From NCBI GenBank assembly GCA_002709405.1, contig PAQV01000034.1:1-41126 (forward strand): DNA of 41,126 nucleotides, read 5' to 3'. Origin of the DNA: Paracoccaceae bacterium (GTDB lineage Bacteria; Pseudomonadota; Alphaproteobacteria; Rhodobacterales; Rhodobacteraceae). Both the position numbers and the translations under genes were made by a program. The notes under the pieces were generated by a model. That model saw only the letters and a program-made list of their open reading frames with translations, had not been told where the DNA came from and ran no database searches. Below are positions 33,319 through 41,126 of this stretch, piece by piece (within the stretch, counting starts at the first letter, position 1; every line of letters starts with the position of its first letter).

Positions 33319-33330
33319 GCGCAAGGGTGC

Positions 33331-33379
33331 ATTTTCTGCGTGCAGAAAATCCTGGCGAGAAAATTCGTCGAATTTTCTC
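33331..33379. terminator. Tandem AT-rich palindromes after the photolyase
   Basis: ATTTTCTG-CGTG-CAGAAAAT (33,331-33,350) and GAGAAAATTCG-T-CGAATTTTCTC (33,357-33,379) are both perfect. The layout matches the pair at 6329-6373. Confidence 0.7.
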
Positions 33380-33490
33380 CTGTGTTGACCGGGGTCTGGG
33401 GACCTTGCGAAACCTCGTTTTGCACGTGTTGCCTTGCCGCTTCGCCTTCGGCGGCCTAGCCTGTGGACAGATCTTAGCGGGAGGGTGCAC

Positions 33491-34699
33491 ATGATCCTGA
33501 CCAGTACCGATGACCAGACAGGTTTGCCGCGGTATTTTCCGCAAGTGTTCCAGCAGTTGAAGAAGACCAATTCCGGCCGGCTCGACCTGGTCCTGCCGGA
33601 TGGCCGGGTCTTTCGGGCCGAAGGATCCAGGCCCGGTTTCGTCGCCGAAATCCATGTCCACAACCCCGACTGCTTTGCCCGCCTGATCCGGGAAGGAGAC
33701 CTCGGGTTCTGCGACGCCTACCTTGATGGCTGGTGGAGCACGCCGGATCTTCAGGCCTTCATGGATTTCGTGCATGCCGAGAACGACGATGTCTATGACG
33801 GCTTCCCGGGCATGGGGCTGGTGCGGGCCTATGAAAAGCTTCGGTTCTGGTTGCAGCGCAATCACAAGGCGCAGGCCCGCAAGAACATTTCCTACCACTA
33901 CGATCTTGGCAACGATTTCTACCGGCTCTGGCTGGACGACACGATGACCTATTCCTCGGCCCTGTTCGAGACCGGCCAGGAAAGCACCGAGAACGCCCAG
34001 ACGGCAAAGTACAAGAGCCTGATCGACCAGATGGGGGCTCAGCCCGGCGACCACGTGCTGGAAATCGGCTGCGGCTGGGGCGGGTTCGCCGAATACGCCG
34101 CCCGCGACCGGGGGCTGAAGGTCACCGGCCTGACCATTTCCAAGGAACAGCTGAAATACGCGCAAGAGCGCATTCACCGGGCCGGGCTGTCGGACCGGGT
34201 GGACTTCAAGCTGCAGGACTACCGGGACGAGCGGGGCAGCTACGACGGGATCGCCTCGATCGAGATGTTCGAGGCCGTGGGCGAAAAGTACTGGCCCGTC
34301 TATTTCGAAACCATTCGCGACCGGCTGAAGCCCGGGCGCAATGCCACCTTGCAGATCATCACGGTCGCTGACCGCCGCTGGGAGGTCTACAAGCGGGGCG
34401 TCGACTTTATCCAGAAATACATCTTTCCCGGTGGCATGCTGCCGTCGCCCTCGGTGCTGCGCGACCAGATCGAACAGGCCGGCCTGGCCTTCGAGCGCTC
34501 GGTCGAGTTCGGCAAGAGCTACGACATCACCCTGCGCCGCTGGCATGACACCTTCAACGACCGCTGGGAGGCCGTTTCGGCCCATGGCTTCGACGACCGC
34601 TTCCGGCGGATGTGGAACTTTTACCTGACGTCTTGCGCCGCCACCTTCGACAGCGGTAATTGTGACGTCACCCAGATCACCATGTCGCGCCCGACCTGA
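33491..34699 (+). CDS. cfa: Cyclopropane-fatty-acyl-phospholipid synthase
   Basis: 402-residue SAM-dependent methyltransferase of the CFA/mycolic-acid synthase family. It has the phospholipid-binding N-terminal half, then SYHYDLGNDFYRLWLDDTMTYSSA, SAM motif I VLEIGCGWGGFAEYAA (189-204), LTISKEQLKYAQERI and the bicarbonate/active-site region EMFEAVGEKYW. It adds a methylene bridge across cis double bonds of unsaturated phospholipids, hardening membranes against acid and singlet oxygen. The ATG has GGGAGG upstream. It follows the photolyase and precedes trgA by 4 bases, and matches the gene order seen in R. sphaeroides. Confidence 0.92.
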   Translation: MILTSTDDQTGLPRYFPQVFQQLKKTNSGRLDLVLPDGRVFRAEGSRPGFVAEIHVHNPDCFARLIREGDLGFCDAYLDGWWSTPDLQAFMDFVHAENDDVYDGFPGMGLVRAYEKLRFWLQRNHKAQARKNISYHYDLGNDFYRLWLDDTMTYSSALFETGQESTENAQTAKYKSLIDQMGAQPGDHVLEIGCGWGGFAEYAARDRGLKVTGLTISKEQLKYAQERIHRAGLSDRVDFKLQDYRDERGSYDGIASIEMFEAVGEKYWPVYFETIRDRLKPGRNATLQIITVADRRWEVYKRGVDFIQKYIFPGGMLPSPSVLRDQIEQAGLAFERSVEFGKSYDITLRRWHDTFNDRWEAVSAHGFDDRFRRMWNFYLTSCAATFDSGNCDVTQITMSRPT

Positions 34700-34703
34700 C
34701 CAC

Positions 34704-35147
34704 ATGCCCACTGCCGCCCGCCTTGTCGCAGCACTTAGCCTGGCGCTGCTTGCCTTTGTCGTTTCCGGCCAGGTCATTCCACTGTTGCCCGAGGGCAAGG
34801 GCGTCGGCCCCTGGTTCACCCCCGTCAACATGCTCGTCGCGTTAGTGACCGGATGGATTGTCCTGGGCTCTCGGGCGGGGCGCGGCACGGTGCCGGGCAT
34901 CAACAACGGCTTGACCGGCATGGCGGCCATGATGTTCTGGGAGCTCTTCGTCCATAGCACCGACGAGATGGTCCGCCTGGCCATGCGCAATCGCTACGAC
35001 GGCCCGTTCGAGGCGATCATCGCCATCTTCTACATCGGCATCGACTACGCCTGGATGATCAGCACCATGAACATCGGGGTCACCCTGCTGATCGGAGGGG
35101 TGGCGGCCGGGCTTGCGACGGAATATGCCAGCCGCAACTGGCGCTGA
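34704..35147 (+). CDS. trgA: TrgA, tellurite resistance membrane protein
   Basis: 147-residue inner-membrane protein with three to four hydrophobic stretches (LVAALSLALLAFVVSGQVIPLLP; FTPVNMLVALVTGWIVLG; and a C-terminal TMNIGVTLLIGGVAAGLA). MPTAARLVAAL and GPWFTPVNMLVALVTGWI, with an internal NGLTGMAAMMFWELFVHSTDEMVRLAMRNRYDGP, fit the TrgA family. TrgA was defined in R. sphaeroides as one of two adjacent genes (trgAB) that with cysK give high tellurite resistance. Its mechanism is unknown. It starts 4 bases after the cfa stop and 33 bases precede trgB, so one transcript is likely. Confidence 0.88.
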   Translation: MPTAARLVAALSLALLAFVVSGQVIPLLPEGKGVGPWFTPVNMLVALVTGWIVLGSRAGRGTVPGINNGLTGMAAMMFWELFVHSTDEMVRLAMRNRYDGPFEAIIAIFYIGIDYAWMISTMNIGVTLLIGGVAAGLATEYASRNWR

Positions 35148-35180
35148 TCGGGGCGCGGACAGCGGAGCGGTCTGACCTTC

Positions 35181-36278
35181 ATGACGTATTTCCTGTTTGG
35201 CAGCCTGCGCCACCTGCCGCTTCTGGCGGCTGTCCTGGGGCGTGAGGTCTTTGGCCCGCTGACGCCGGCAGAGCTGGAAGGCGCGCGCCCGGTTTACGCA
35301 GGTCCGAGTGGTCCGGCGACGCTTGCCCCCGATGCGGCAACCCGCACCGAAGGCGTGCTGCTTGACGGGGTGACGGAAACCGAGGCCGACCGGCTGCACT
35401 ATTTCGCGGCCGTTCACGGATGCCGGCCCGAAACCCGGCAGGTCGCTGGTGCCTCTGTGACCGTTTTCATGGCGGATGTGCCCGGGGATGCGCGGCCGTT
35501 CCTCTTTGCCGGTTGGCAGGCGGCCTGGGCGCCGTTGTGGGTGCTGGCGGCCGAAGAGGTGATGGCACAATACGGCCGCTGGCCGGGCGAGGGTTTTGGC
35601 GCCCACCGCCTGAAGGCCGTGCACACCCGGGCCGCGGCCCTTCTGCGCGCGCCGGACAGGCCCAGGCCCAGCCGCTTCGACCTGGACCGGGACATCGCGG
35701 TCAAGGCCCGCCATCTGCCCTACCTCAACTTCTTTAGCCTGGCCGAGATCGACCTGCGCTACCGCCAGTTCGACGGCTCCATGGGCCCCGAGATGAACCG
35801 GGCGGCCCTGCGCGTGGGCGATGCGGCCATCGTGCTGCCTTATGATCCGGTGCGCGATTGCGTGCTGCTGATCCAGCAGTTCCGCGCCGCCCCTTACGTG
35901 GCCGGAGACACCGATCCGTGGATCTGGGAAGCTCCGGCGGGGCTTGTCGATCCTGGCGAAACCCCGCAGCAGGCCGCCTTCCGCGAGGCCCAGGAAGAGG
36001 CGCATATCCGCCTCAGCCGGCTGGAACCGGTGACACAGGCCTATTCCTCGACCGGATCGTCGACCGAATTCGCCCACATTTTCGTGGGCATCGCGGACCT
36101 GGCCGGGGCGGGCGTGGTGGCGGGCGTGGAAGCCGAGGGCGAGGATATCTGCAGCGAAGTCATAAGCTTCGACCAGTTCCAGGCCGATCTTCAGACCGGC
36201 CGTTTCGTCAACCTGCAGCTGGTGACGGCGGGTTTGTGGTTGGCACTGAACCGCGAGAGGCTGCGTGGGACGGGCTGA
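35181..36278 (+). CDS. trgB: TrgB, gamma-glutamylcyclotransferase-like plus Nudix hydrolase
   Basis: 365-residue two-domain protein. Residues about 1-130 form an AIG2/GGACT-type domain starting MTYFLFGSLRHLPLLAAV, with a likely catalytic Glu in the body. Residues about 200-350 are a Nudix hydrolase with the full box G-x5-E-x7-RE-x2-EE (GLVDPGETPQQAAFREAQEEAHI, about 254-276), probably acting on ADP-ribose-type substrates. This fusion matches TrgB of R. sphaeroides. Links to tellurite may go through glutathione or redox-nucleotide repair, which is an inference. It is followed by cysK after 63 bases. Confidence 0.9.
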   Translation: MTYFLFGSLRHLPLLAAVLGREVFGPLTPAELEGARPVYAGPSGPATLAPDAATRTEGVLLDGVTETEADRLHYFAAVHGCRPETRQVAGASVTVFMADVPGDARPFLFAGWQAAWAPLWVLAAEEVMAQYGRWPGEGFGAHRLKAVHTRAAALLRAPDRPRPSRFDLDRDIAVKARHLPYLNFFSLAEIDLRYRQFDGSMGPEMNRAALRVGDAAIVLPYDPVRDCVLLIQQFRAAPYVAGDTDPWIWEAPAGLVDPGETPQQAAFREAQEEAHIRLSRLEPVTQAYSSTGSSTEFAHIFVGIADLAGAGVVAGVEAEGEDICSEVISFDQFQADLQTGRFVNLQLVTAGLWLALNRERLRGTG

Positions 36279-36341
36279 ACGCTTGTTGTCGCATCACCCC
36301 GGCGCTACATGTGGGCACGCCAATAAGACTGGGGAGTGCCG

Positions 36342-37376
36342 ATGCGCATTGCACGAGACCTGGCCGACGCCGTCGGCAACACACCGTTGATCCGCCTGCG
36401 CAAGGCGAGCGAGGAAACCGGCTGCGAAATTCTCGGCAAGGCCGAATTCATGAACCCGGGCCAGTCGGTCAAGGACCGGGCCGCGCTTTACATCATCAAC
36501 GATGCCATCGCCCGGGGCGACCTGAAGCCCGGCGGCACCATCGTCGAGGGCACGGCGGGCAACACGGGCATCGGCCTGGCGCTGGTGGGGGCCTCGATGG
36601 GGTTCAAGACGGTCATCGTCATTCCCGAAACCCAGAGCCAGGAAAAGAAGGACATGCTGCGCCTGGCCGGGGCCGAGCTGGTCCAGGTGCCGGCCGCTCC
36701 CTACAGGAACCCCAACAACTTCGTGCGGTATTCCGAACGCCTGGCCGCGAAACTGGCCGAAAGCGAACCCCATGGCGCGATCTGGGCGAACCAGTTCGAC
36801 AACGTGGCCAACCGGCTGGCCCACGTGGAAACCACCGGCCCCGAGATCTGGACCCAGACCGGCGGCAAGGTCGACGGTTTCGTGTCGGCCGTGGGCTCGG
36901 GCGGGACGCTTGCGGGCTGCGCCGAGTACCTGCAACCCAAGGGCGTAAAGGTGGCCATCGCCGATCCGATGGGCGCGGCGCTTTATTCCTATTACACCAC
37001 CGGCGAGCTGCACGCCGAAGGCTCCAGCATTGCCGAGGGCATCGGGCAGGCGCGGATCACCGCGAACCTCGAAGGCTTCACCCCCGATTTCGCCTACCAG
37101 GTCCCCGACGAAGAGGCGCTGCCCATCGTCTTCGACCTGCTGCGCGACGAAGGCCTGGTGATGGGCGGATCGACCGGCATCAACATCGCCGGGGCCATCC
37201 GCCTGGCCAAGGAGATGGGGCCGGGTCACACGATCGTGACCGTGCTGTGCGATTACGGCACGCGCTATCAGTCTAAGTTGTTCAATCCGACATTCCTCAA
37301 GGACAAGGGACTTCCCGTGCCCGACTGGATGGGCCGCGGTCCGGCCAGCATTCCGGGTGTCTTCGAAGACGCGTGA
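36342..37376 (+). CDS. cysK: Cysteine synthase A
   Basis: 344-residue PLP enzyme making L-cysteine from O-acetylserine and sulfide. Active-site lysine is Lys44 in NPGQSVKDRAALYI; the substrate loop EGTAGNTGIG (69-78) and the PLP phosphate loop GSGGTLAG are intact. Length is above the enteric CysK form (about 320) and closer to the alphaproteobacterial variant. ATG at 36,342 has GGGGAG at proper distance; a GTG two codons earlier is the weaker choice. The stop overlaps the start region of the MscS-type gene. In R. sphaeroides cysK works with trgAB in tellurite resistance, and the same order is kept here. Confidence 0.95.
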   Translation: MRIARDLADAVGNTPLIRLRKASEETGCEILGKAEFMNPGQSVKDRAALYIINDAIARGDLKPGGTIVEGTAGNTGIGLALVGASMGFKTVIVIPETQSQEKKDMLRLAGAELVQVPAAPYRNPNNFVRYSERLAAKLAESEPHGAIWANQFDNVANRLAHVETTGPEIWTQTGGKVDGFVSAVGSGGTLAGCAEYLQPKGVKVAIADPMGAALYSYYTTGELHAEGSSIAEGIGQARITANLEGFTPDFAYQVPDEEALPIVFDLLRDEGLVMGGSTGINIAGAIRLAKEMGPGHTIVTVLCDYGTRYQSKLFNPTFLKDKGLPVPDWMGRGPASIPGVFEDA

Positions 37377-37381
37377 CCGCC

Positions 37382-39826
37382 ATGACCTTCCTGATCCGTT
37401 TGATGACGGTCCTGAGCCTTGTGCTTTGGGCCGGGTTTTCCGCCGCCCAATCCCGTACCGACGACAGCATCGACCCGTCCGCCTGGCAGTCCCTCGCGGA
37501 CCGGGCAGAGGAAACGCTGGATGCCGGGCGGGCCTCGGACGCCGCGCTTGAGGCGCTGCGGACCGAGATCGACACCTACCGCCAGCGCTTTGCCGCGGCC
37601 CGCGACGAGAACGCCTCGCGCATTGCCAATATCCAGTCGCAGATCGACGCCCTGGGGCCTGAACCCGAAGACGGGTCGGAAAGCGAAACCGTGGCCAACA
37701 CCCGGGCCCAGCTGGAAGAGCGGCTGCAGGAATTGCGCGCGCCCTCGGTCGTGGCCGAGGCCGCCTTTACCGAGGCCAACGGCCTTGTGGCCGAGATCGA
37801 CACCACCTTGCGCGCGCGCCAGGCCCAGGCGCTGTTCACCCGCGGTCCGGTGCCGATCAACCCGGTGCTCTGGCCTGCGGCGGTGCGCGAGCTGGGCGAT
37901 TTCTTCGATGCCCTGGTGGGCGAAACCCAGGCCGCCCTGTCCAACGACGTGGCCCGCCAGCAAGCGGCCAGTTCCATTCCCATCGCCCTGTTCCTGGTGG
38001 TGCTGGGGCTGTTCTGCATCCTGCGGGGCCGGCGCCTGGCCGGCCGGCTGGGCGATTACCTGCGCAGCTTTGGCGGCGCGGGCAGCGGGGTCTGGAGCTT
38101 TGTCGTCTCGCTCGGCCGCATCTTCATTCCGCTGATCGGGGTGCTGCTGATCCTGACCGCCCTGAAGGTCACGCAACTGACGGGCATGCGCGGCAACGCG
38201 GTCATCGGAGGCGTGATGCACTGGTCGCTGATCATGCTGTCGATCGGCTGGCTGGGCGAGCGGGTCTTTGACGTGCGCGACGACGACGGCCTGTTGCCCA
38301 ATACCGCCCGCAGCCGGGCCTCGATCCGGGCGACGGTCTGGACACTGGCCCTGGTGCTGGTGCTGAAGGATGCCGCCGACCTGATCATCTCGCTTGAGAA
38401 TATCGACGAGGCGACGGCCGCGGTGATCCATTTCCCGATCATCGTGCTGGGGGGCATCGTGCTGTTCCGCCAGATCTCGATTTCGCGCCCCAGCGCGCCG
38501 CCAGAACCGGAGCCGGGCACCGAAGAGTCCGAGGCCGCGGCAACGCCGCCGATGAGCAGCCTGTTCCGGATCATGCCGCCGGTGCGCACGGCCGCCCAGA
38601 TCATTGCCATTGCCGCGCCCCTGGCCGCCGCCGCCGGCTACCTGAACGCGGCCGAGGCCACGCTCTATCCGATGATCTGGACCCTCGCGATCTTTGCGCT
38701 GGCCGCCGTCCTGCAACGCTTCTTTGCCGGGATCTACGGCTATGCCACGGGGCAAGGCGACGGGGCCAACGACAGCCTGTTCGCGGCCTTGCTGGGCTTC
38801 GTCCTGGCCGCGCTGAGCCTGCCGTTCATCGCACTGGCCTGGGGCGTGCGCGACAGCGACCTGGCCGAGCTCTGGTCGCAATTCCTGCAAGGCGTATCCG
38901 TCGGAGGCACCCGGATCTCGCCGGTCGATTTCCTGATGTTCCTGCTGATCTTTGCCCTGGGCTACGGGATCACCCGGCTGGTGCAGGGGGCGCTGAAAAC
39001 CTCGCTGTTGCCGAAGACCCAGATCGACGTGGGCGGCCAGAACGCCATCGTGTCCGGCACCGGCTACCTGGGCATCTTCCTGGCTGCGCTGATCGCGATC
39101 ACGGCCGCGGGGATCAACCTGTCATCGCTGGCCATCATCGCCTCGGCCCTGACCGTCGGCATCGGTTTCGGCCTTCAGACCATCGTGTCGAACTTCGTGT
39201 CGGGCATCATCCTGCTGATCGAACGGCCGGTGTCCGAGGGCGACTGGATCGAGGTCGCGGGCACCATGGGCATCGTCAAGGACATCTCGGTCCGGGCCAC
39301 GCGGATTGAAACCTTCGACCGCACCGACGTCATCGTGCCCAACTCGGACCTGATCTCGGGGGCGGTGACGAACTACACCCGCACGCCCACCGGCCGGGTG
39401 ATCATCAACGTCGGCGTGGCCTATGGCACCGACACCCGCAAGGTCGAAAAGATCCTGCTGGAGATCGCCGAGGACCACCCGATGGTCGTGGCACGTCCGG
39501 CGCCCTTCATCGTCTTCCAGGGCTTCGGAGCGGATTCGCTGGATTTCGAGATCCGGGTCATCATCCGCGATGTCAGCTGGGGCCTGGCGGTGCGGACCGA
39601 GATCAACCATGCCATCGCCGAGCGGTTCGTCGAGGAAGGGATCGAGATCCCCTTCGCTCAGCGCGACATCTGGCTGCGCAACCCCGAGGCCCTGGCCCCG
39701 TCGCCGAGCCCCGCCGGCGCGACCCCGCCCCAGCCGCCCCAGCGCGAGCTGGACGATGGCGGGGATGGAGACGGCCTCAATGACGGGCACGGGCTGGACG
39801 ACGGCCCCGCGCCGCAGACAAGCTGA
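37382..39826 (+). CDS. Large MscS-type mechanosensitive channel with DUF3772
   Basis: 814-residue protein. A signal peptide (MTFLIRLMTVLSLVLWAGFSAAQ) leads into a periplasmic coiled-coil-like domain (DUF3772 type, about residues 25-190), then about 10 hydrophobic segments, and the MscS core near residues 570-770: TAAGINLSSLAIIASALTVGIGFGLQTIVSNFVSGIILLIERP, followed by SEGDWIEVAGTMGIVKDIS and VPNSDLISGAVTNYTR. This is the MscK/YbiO-like large form that releases osmolytes during hypo-osmotic shock. It ends in a long Pro/Gly/Asp-rich tail. It begins 5 bases after the cysK stop, with a possible in-frame GTG at 37,373. Confidence 0.92.
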   Translation: MTFLIRLMTVLSLVLWAGFSAAQSRTDDSIDPSAWQSLADRAEETLDAGRASDAALEALRTEIDTYRQRFAAARDENASRIANIQSQIDALGPEPEDGSESETVANTRAQLEERLQELRAPSVVAEAAFTEANGLVAEIDTTLRARQAQALFTRGPVPINPVLWPAAVRELGDFFDALVGETQAALSNDVARQQAASSIPIALFLVVLGLFCILRGRRLAGRLGDYLRSFGGAGSGVWSFVVSLGRIFIPLIGVLLILTALKVTQLTGMRGNAVIGGVMHWSLIMLSIGWLGERVFDVRDDDGLLPNTARSRASIRATVWTLALVLVLKDAADLIISLENIDEATAAVIHFPIIVLGGIVLFRQISISRPSAPPEPEPGTEESEAAATPPMSSLFRIMPPVRTAAQIIAIAAPLAAAAGYLNAAEATLYPMIWTLAIFALAAVLQRFFAGIYGYATGQGDGANDSLFAALLGFVLAALSLPFIALAWGVRDSDLAELWSQFLQGVSVGGTRISPVDFLMFLLIFALGYGITRLVQGALKTSLLPKTQIDVGGQNAIVSGTGYLGIFLAALIAITAAGINLSSLAIIASALTVGIGFGLQTIVSNFVSGIILLIERPVSEGDWIEVAGTMGIVKDISVRATRIETFDRTDVIVPNSDLISGAVTNYTRTPTGRVIINVGVAYGTDTRKVEKILLEIAEDHPMVVARPAPFIVFQGFGADSLDFEIRVIIRDVSWGLAVRTEINHAIAERFVEEGIEIPFAQRDIWLRNPEALAPSPSPAGATPPQPPQRELDDGGDGDGLNDGHGLDDGPAPQTS

Positions 39827-39834
39827 TCAACAGG

Positions 39835-39871
39835 CCGGCCGCTTCAACGACGAAGCGGCCGGTTCTCGTTT
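39835..39871. terminator. Hairpin between convergent MscS and MBL-fold genes
   Basis: An 11-bp perfect stem CCGGCCGCTTC / GAAGCGGCCGG with a 6-nt loop (39,835-39,862) is followed by a T-rich TTCTCGTTT. It could serve both convergent genes. Confidence 0.75.
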
Positions 39872-39876
39872 CGGGG

Positions 39877-40848
39877 TCAGACCACGTAAGGGTAGCCCTG
39901 GGGTACGAAGCGATACCCCTCGGCGGCCCGTTCCACGTGACCCACGCCGGGGAAGTCCAGGTGCATGCCGGCCACCATCATCTGGTCTTGGGCCACCATG
40001 TCGAAGGCCTTCATCCGGGTCCTTCGCGCCTGGTCCGGGTCGGTGTCAAAGCCCACGGTCACGTCCGGCCGGCGGAACTGGATGGCCGGGAAATGCATCA
40101 CGTCCCCCCAGATCAACAGCTGCGCGCCGCTGTCCTCAAGCAGCACGCCCATGTGGCCGACAGTGTGGCCGGGCAGGGGCAGGGCGGTCATGCCGTGGCC
40201 AAGGTCCGCCTGGCCCTCGACGGGGATCACCCGCTCGCCAAACCGGGCCAGGGCGCCCTGGGCCGCATCGAAGAAGCCCTGCAGGTCGGCCGGGGTCTGC
40301 GCCTCGATGGCCGCATCGGTCCAGAAGGCCCGGTCGGTTTCGCTGACGATCAGGCCGGCGTTCGGGAAGGGCATCGCATCGCCCGCCACCACGCCGCCGA
40401 TATGGTCGGGATGCAGGTGCGTGGCCACCACGGTGTCGATCGTGTCCGGGGCGATGCCCAGGGCCGTCAGGTTGGCCGGCAGATCCCCCAGCGTCGGCCC
40501 GAACAGGGGCCCGGTCCCGGTGTCGACAAGGATGCGCTGACCTGCGGTTTCGATCAGGTAGGCGTTGACCCCGATGACATGGGGGCTGGTCGGCCGGTGG
40601 GCCTCGGCGGTGAGGCGGGCAAAGTCCTCTTCGGTGATCCCGGCCAGCACTTCGCTGCCCACGGCCAGGTACCCGTCAGCCAGGGCCGTCACGCGGGCCT
40701 GGCCCACGGCAAAGGTCCGGGCCACGGCCACCGCCAGCCGCCCGGTCCCCGCTTGCCCGTCCTGAGCCGCCACAGGCGCCGCCCGTACCCCCAGCCCGGC
40801 CCCTGCCGCGGCCCATCCTGCGCTGGCCAGAAAATCGCGTCGTTGCAT
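39877..40848 (-). CDS. Tat-exported metallo-beta-lactamase-fold hydrolase
   Basis: 323-residue MBL-fold protein. The N-terminus MQRRDFLASAGWAAAGAGLG is a twin-arginine (RRDFL) signal, so the protein is folded before export to the periplasm. The metal centre is complete: HLHPDH, then PLPGHTVGH as the third ligand region and WGDVMHFP as the fourth, suggesting two zinc ions. The region DTGTGPLFGP is a conserved early loop. The general sequence looks like quorum-quenching lactonase/aryl-hydrolase-type MBL proteins, but the substrate is not determined. The gene is monocistronic, convergent with the MscS-type gene. Confidence 0.9.
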   Translation of the reverse strand: MQRRDFLASAGWAAAGAGLGVRAAPVAAQDGQAGTGRLAVAVARTFAVGQARVTALADGYLAVGSEVLAGITEEDFARLTAEAHRPTSPHVIGVNAYLIETAGQRILVDTGTGPLFGPTLGDLPANLTALGIAPDTIDTVVATHLHPDHIGGVVAGDAMPFPNAGLIVSETDRAFWTDAAIEAQTPADLQGFFDAAQGALARFGERVIPVEGQADLGHGMTALPLPGHTVGHMGVLLEDSGAQLLIWGDVMHFPAIQFRRPDVTVGFDTDPDQARRTRMKAFDMVAQDQMMVAGMHLDFPGVGHVERAAEGYRFVPQGYPYVV

Positions 40849-41002
40849 GTCATGTCTCCTTCAAGAGCCGGGGCCTTGGTCACCCGGGCCCGGTCGACAT
40901 AGACAGTGCCGCAACGGAAGGAACGGCGCGCCCACGCATGTGCAACATGCGTTTGCGTGCGCTCTTGCCATTGGTCCGGGTTTTTTGCTAAGCGACCCGA
41001 AC

Positions 41003-41092
41003 GGAGAGGTGGCCGAGTGGTCGAAGGCGCACGCCTGGAAAGTGTGTAGGCGGGAAACCGTCTCCAGGGTTCGAATCCCTGTCTCTCCGCCA
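41003..41092 (+). tRNA. tRNA-Ser (GGA anticodon)
   Basis: The acceptor stem GGAGAGG pairs with TCTCTCC (one G-T pair), the D-arm is GGCCGAGTGGTCGAAGGC, and the anticodon arm GCACGCCTGGAAAGTGTGT has anticodon GGA. The long variable arm (AGGCGGGAAACCGTCT) is typical of class II serine tRNAs. The T-arm is CAGGGTTCGAATCCCTG. Discriminator G and an encoded CCA end at 41,092. Confidence 0.97.
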
Positions 41093-41126
41093 CCGACACT
41101 CGTCTCGGTTCCCCACGTCCAATTCG

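Noticed and set aside
33095-34990. Long open frame on the minus strand (631 codons) antisense to cfa and trgA
   Set aside because: It lies opposite well-supported genes, has His/Pro/Gly/Arg-rich low-complexity translation and no ribosome-binding site or domain; typical of GC-rich shadow frames.
37268-38890. Long minus-strand open frame (540 codons) antisense to the MscS-type gene
   Set aside because: Gln/His/Arg/Gly-rich shadow of a real gene, no start signal and no recognised domain.

Overview
The window is GC-rich chromosomal DNA from an alphaproteobacterium, almost certainly a Rhodobacterales (Roseobacter-group) member. The support is a circularly permuted two-piece tmRNA with the tag ANDNRAPVAVAA, an alpha-type SspB adaptor, an RNase E ending in KRRGWWSMGS, a trgA-trgB-cysK cluster like that described for Rhodobacter sphaeroides tellurite resistance, an AcuI-type acryloyl-CoA reductase, and a VWA-Hint protein of a kind common in this group.

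Layout. 1-11.75 kb is host chromosome: the 3' part of rne, a TusA-like protein, ccdA, an alpha/beta-hydrolase/P450 pair, a minus-strand fumC operon with three small downstream genes, an exported protein, sspB, chrA and a coiled-coil protein. 11,910-23,055 is an integrated element of about 11.1 kb bounded by a 14-bp direct repeat (AATGCAGGCTTCTG). The right copy lies in the 3'-terminal hairpin of ssrA. 23.05-41.1 kb is host chromosome again: ssrA, a single-domain response regulator, a DUF4345-like membrane protein, a VWA-Hint protein, dinB, acuI, a USP/BCCT pair, a class V aminotransferase, a photolyase, a cyclopropane-fatty-acid synthase, trgA, trgB, cysK, a large MscS-type channel, a Tat-exported metallo-beta-lactamase-fold protein and tRNA-Ser(GGA).

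The element is the most interesting part. It has a complete-looking packaging and head set: terminase small and large subunits, lambda-type portal, protease-major capsid fusion, gpW-like connector and DUF2190 decoration protein. It also has an AlpA-like protein and a tyrosine integrase. I see no tail, baseplate, lysis or replication gene. That content, intact reading frames and intact att repeats fit a capsid-forming, tail-stealing phage satellite (cf-PICI-like) better than a decayed prophage, although a remnant cannot be excluded.

Its control region looks unusual. A divergent pair of Arc-type repressors sits between terL and the portal around a 15-bp inverted-repeat operator. Two diverged copies of one promoter/operator (CTCA-N3-TGAG boxes around a TATAA-type -10) precede two HTH genes. 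One copy leads the portal-capsid operon and the other leads the xis-int operon, so head production and excision may share one switch.
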